From contig NZ_FPAQ01000012.1 of assembly GCF_900116405.1 (NCBI RefSeq), positions 23,734 through 87,733 of the forward strand: a stretch of DNA of 64,000 bases, given 5' to 3'. Made by a program: the position numbers and the translations under genes. Shown in pieces: positions 62,099 through 64,000 of this stretch. The DNA is from Halomonas saccharevitans. Its GTDB lineage: Bacteria; Pseudomonadota; Gammaproteobacteria; Pseudomonadales; Halomonadaceae. Below the pieces are notes generated by a model. The model had not been told where the DNA came from. It searched no databases and was given only the letters and a program-made list of their open reading frames with translations. Within the stretch, counting starts at the first letter, position 1. Every line of letters begins with the position of its first letter.

Positions 62099-63634
62099 TT
62101 ACAGACTGGCCACCAGGCTGGCGGCCAGATGCGACGCGTGAGCGTTGCTGTCGGCCAGTTGCACGCCGGCGTCACGCAAGGCCATTTGGATCTGCTGACG
62201 GGATTGCGGGTCGGCATCGGTACCACATACGTGGGCGATAAATACCGGCGGCGCCGTCTGTTGCCGAGCCTGTTCGATCACCGTCAGCAGGTCGGTCAGC
62301 GGCTCTTCCGCAGCGCCGTAGCCCAGCACCAGATCAAACAGCACAGCCGCGGTTTCCGGGTCTTGCGCCTCCTGCAGTAAACGCTGGTTGCGCAGCGTGG
62401 GGTCGATCATTGGATGCGGACATCCCTGGGTGAAGGCGTCATCTCCCAGGTCCACGATGGTGTGGCCCTGGCTACGCCAGAGATCGGTCAGTTCGCTGTT
62501 ACCTTTCGACGGCGTGTTGGAACTTGCCCGCAAGTCATAGCTCGCGGCAATGATCTGTGCCTCATAGCAGAAGGTGCCGCCGGCAAACACGCCGCGAATA
62601 TAGCGCTGGGCGTCGCTCAAGCCCGCCGCAAGCCGCGATACGGTGTCGCTGTCGGCCTGGCTGCACGACTGTGCGGCCGGCTCCATCTGGTTGCGGTAAA
62701 GCGCCACGGCCACCTCGGCCGAGTGGGCCAGTGAGTCGGCGAAGTAAACGCCGTCCATTACCGTTGCCGGACTGCCCTGCCCCAGGAAGTTGACCACCAC
62801 CGGTTTGGTGATGGAGGCGGCCCGGGCAAGAATCTTGTCGGCGATGGCCTGTGCGGGGGGTTTAGAAATGAGCACGACGACATCGGTTTGCGGGTCGTCT
62901 GCCAGCGCTTGCAGCCCATGCAGCATGGACAGTCCGCCCACGTCCTGATGCAGGTCGTGGCCGCCGGTGCCCAGCGCCTGCGACACGCCCTCACCCAGCT
63001 GATGAATGCGGCAAGTGGCTTCCTGCAGGCCGGTACCAGAGGCAGCCACCACGCCAATCGCGCCACGGCGCACCACATTGGCAAAGCCCAGGGGAATGCC
63101 GTTGATGATGGCGGTGCCGCAATCCGGCCCCATTACCATCAGGTTCTTTTCCTGGGCCAGATGCTTGATGGTCCGTTCGTCGGCGATGGAGACATTATCG
63201 CTGAACATCATCACGTTAAGGCCAAAGTTAAGCGCTTTGATGGCCTCCGCCGCGGCGTACTCCCCGGGCACGGAAATCAGTGCCAGGTTGGCCTGCGGAT
63301 GCTGCTCCAGCGCCAGGGCAAAGCTGCGCACAGGCTGGGCAGTGGATACACCGTCACCGCTGTCATCGGGCTTTGCCGCCAGGGCCTGCTCAGCGGCAAC
63401 CATGGCAGCATCGCAGGCGGCGGCGTCGCCCTGCACCGCAATCACCAGGTCGCTGGGCTTGGCGCTGATGCTCTCACCAAAACCGGCGTCCGCTATGCGC
63501 ACCAGATTGGCCTCGGTACCCATCACCACGGACGCACCTTCGATGCCGTCCATCTGATCCAGTCGGGAAGAAACCTGCATCAGCGATACCGAATCCTGAT
63601 ACAGGTTTTTAAATACTTTGTGTTGCGTTGCCAT
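62099..63634 (-). CDS. fdrA: FdrA family acyl-CoA synthetase-like protein (AllF-like)
   Basis: A 511-residue protein with the succinyl-CoA synthetase-like CoA-binding and ligase folds. The N-terminal region reads YQDSVSLMQVSSRLDQMDGI. VMGPDCGTAIINGIPLGFAN, GVVAASGTGLQEATCRIHQL and YIRGVFAGGTFCYEAQIIA are FdrA motifs; DPTLRNQRLLQEA and VLFDLVLGYGA follow. In E. coli FdrA is a subunit of oxamic transcarbamylase, which forms carbamoyl phosphate from oxalurate. First gene of the operon; its ATG is only about 25 bases from the transposase stop codon, so the native promoter may have been displaced by the insertion. Confidence 0.9.
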   Translation of the reverse strand: MATQHKVFKNLYQDSVSLMQVSSRLDQMDGIEGASVVMGTEANLVRIADAGFGESISAKPSDLVIAVQGDAAACDAAMVAAEQALAAKPDDSGDGVSTAQPVRSFALALEQHPQANLALISVPGEYAAAEAIKALNFGLNVMMFSDNVSIADERTIKHLAQEKNLMVMGPDCGTAIINGIPLGFANVVRRGAIGVVAASGTGLQEATCRIHQLGEGVSQALGTGGHDLHQDVGGLSMLHGLQALADDPQTDVVVLISKPPAQAIADKILARAASITKPVVVNFLGQGSPATVMDGVYFADSLAHSAEVAVALYRNQMEPAAQSCSQADSDTVSRLAAGLSDAQRYIRGVFAGGTFCYEAQIIAASYDLRASSNTPSKGNSELTDLWRSQGHTIVDLGDDAFTQGCPHPMIDPTLRNQRLLQEAQDPETAAVLFDLVLGYGAAEEPLTDLLTVIEQARQQTAPPVFIAHVCGTDADPQSRQQIQMALRDAGVQLADSNAHASHLAASLVASL

Positions 63635-64000
63635 AGGAAACCCCGTTCTTTCCTGAATTCAAGCAATAAGTGCAGCACCTGCGGTATCCAGGGCTCCTGA
63701 GTATTCCCCCAGGAATACCTGTGCCGGTGTCCGATAGCCGAGCCGTTTTCGAGGGCGGTCATTCAGCTTCCTGAGCACCCTGCGAAGCTCGGCATCGGTG
63801 ACCTGGCGGAAGTCCGTTCCCTTGGGAAAGTACTGCCGTATCAGGCCATTGGTGTTCTCGTTGGTCCCACGCTGCCCGGAGCAGTAGGGATCACAGAAGT
63901 ATGTCGCTGCTGTCACTGCCTTGGACACGGCTTGGTGCTCGGCGAATTCGGAGCCATTGTCCAGCGTGATGGTCTGGACCGCGCCCCGACGAGGTTTCAG
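63635..64000 (-). mobile_element. IS30-family insertion sequence (right part only)
   Basis: The element enters from beyond the right edge and ends between the transposase stop (63659) and the fdrA ATG (63634). The end region reads TGCACTTATTGCTTGAATTC just after the codons that close the transposase, which looks like an IS30-type terminal repeat. The exact boundary is not proven, because the other end is outside the window. AGGAAA-N8-TTTCCT (63635-63654) lies at the junction. Confidence 0.75.
63659..64000 (-). CDS. IS30-family transposase (C-terminal part)
   Basis: The frame is open to the window end, giving 113 codons of the catalytic domain; the N-terminal part lies outside. TITLDNGSEFAEHQAVSKAV carries the second catalytic aspartate and QRGTNENTNGLIRQYFPKGT the catalytic glutamate of the DDE triad; LNDRPRKRLGYRTPAQVF is the family end motif. 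Transcription runs toward fdrA, on the same strand. Confidence 0.93.
   Translation of the reverse strand: MKPRRGAVQTITLDNGSEFAEHQAVSKAVTAATYFCDPYCSGQRGTNENTNGLIRQYFPKGTDFRQVTDAELRRVLRKLNDRPRKRLGYRTPAQVFLGEYSGALDTAGAALIA

Noticed and set aside
60643..63634. Calling fdrA/DUF1116 a protein-export suppressor or succinyl-CoA synthetase
   Set aside because: The old FdrA name comes from a suppressor phenotype, and the succinyl-CoA synthetase fold is shared, but the linked DUF1116 and carbamate kinase genes favour the transcarbamylase role.

Overview
The window is a high-GC gammaproteobacterial chromosome segment. Gene content and protein sequences fit the Halomonadaceae (a Halomonas-like organism): RluF with a long lysine/alanine tail, YchJ, DUF2789 and DUF1289 proteins, a CioAB-type quinol oxidase with CydDC, PqiABC, AcnB with the same cluster cysteine numbering as E. 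coli, and a large BTAD/ATPase/TPR regulator. The genus is an inference. No rRNA, tRNA or CRISPR array was seen.

Layout. 1-7.9 kb: a DUF938 methyltransferase cut by the window edge, rluF, ychJ, a P-type cation ATPase, and hrpB. 8.0-16.8 kb: a purine catabolism locus with an AzgA-type NCS2 purine permease, a RutR-like TetR regulator, xdhA-xdhB-xdhC and guaD. RutR-type boxes lie before the permease and before xdhA. 16.9-19.1 kb: a di-haem cytochrome c peroxidase behind a near-consensus FNR/ANR box, facing an adenine-deaminase-like gene. That gene is the last of a minus-strand run cydA-cydB-cydD-cydC-ade (19-25 kb). 25-31.5 kb: a Ca2+/Na+ antiporter diverging from pqiABC, then rhlE. 31.5-39.6 kb: two unknown genes, a CynX-type MFS protein, an ABC ATPase/FtsX permease/HlyD export set, ansA and a DUF2789 gene. 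39.7-44.5 kb: an SRPBCC protein, trhP, and the divergent queC-queE-queD-ykgJ operon. 44.5-49.6 kb: a 1307-residue BTAD-ATPase-TPR regulator, miaE and a DUF1289 gene. 49.6-57.7 kb: acnB with a clear sigma70 promoter, an RraA-family gene, a membrane-anchored glycerophosphodiesterase, a gamma-glutamyltransferase and a small membrane protein.

57.9-64 kb differs from the rest: it looks lower in GC and codes less stringently for G/C-ending codons. It holds one tightly packed minus-strand operon, fdrA-DUF1116-carbamate kinase-AH_C domain protein-NCS1 permease. Transcription would end at a strong terminator at 57974-58005. An IS30-family transposase, cut by the window end, lies directly upstream of fdrA. 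By analogy with the E. coli allFGH/allK (fdrA-ylbE-ylbF/ybcF) system, this operon probably takes up a nitrogenous ureide or cyclic amide, splits off carbamoyl phosphate and recovers ATP. The allophanate-hydrolase-like small protein in place of DUF2877 makes it a variant of unknown substrate, and it is the best candidate here for an undescribed pathway.

How the parts connect. Adenine deaminase, guanine deaminase, the purine permease and xanthine dehydrogenase would together convert adenine, guanine and hypoxanthine to urate; no uricase or later enzyme is in the window. TrhP, QueC/E/D and MiaE each serve tRNA anticodon-loop modification. The oxidase/CydDC run and the FNR-boxed peroxidase point to low-oxygen or peroxide respiration.
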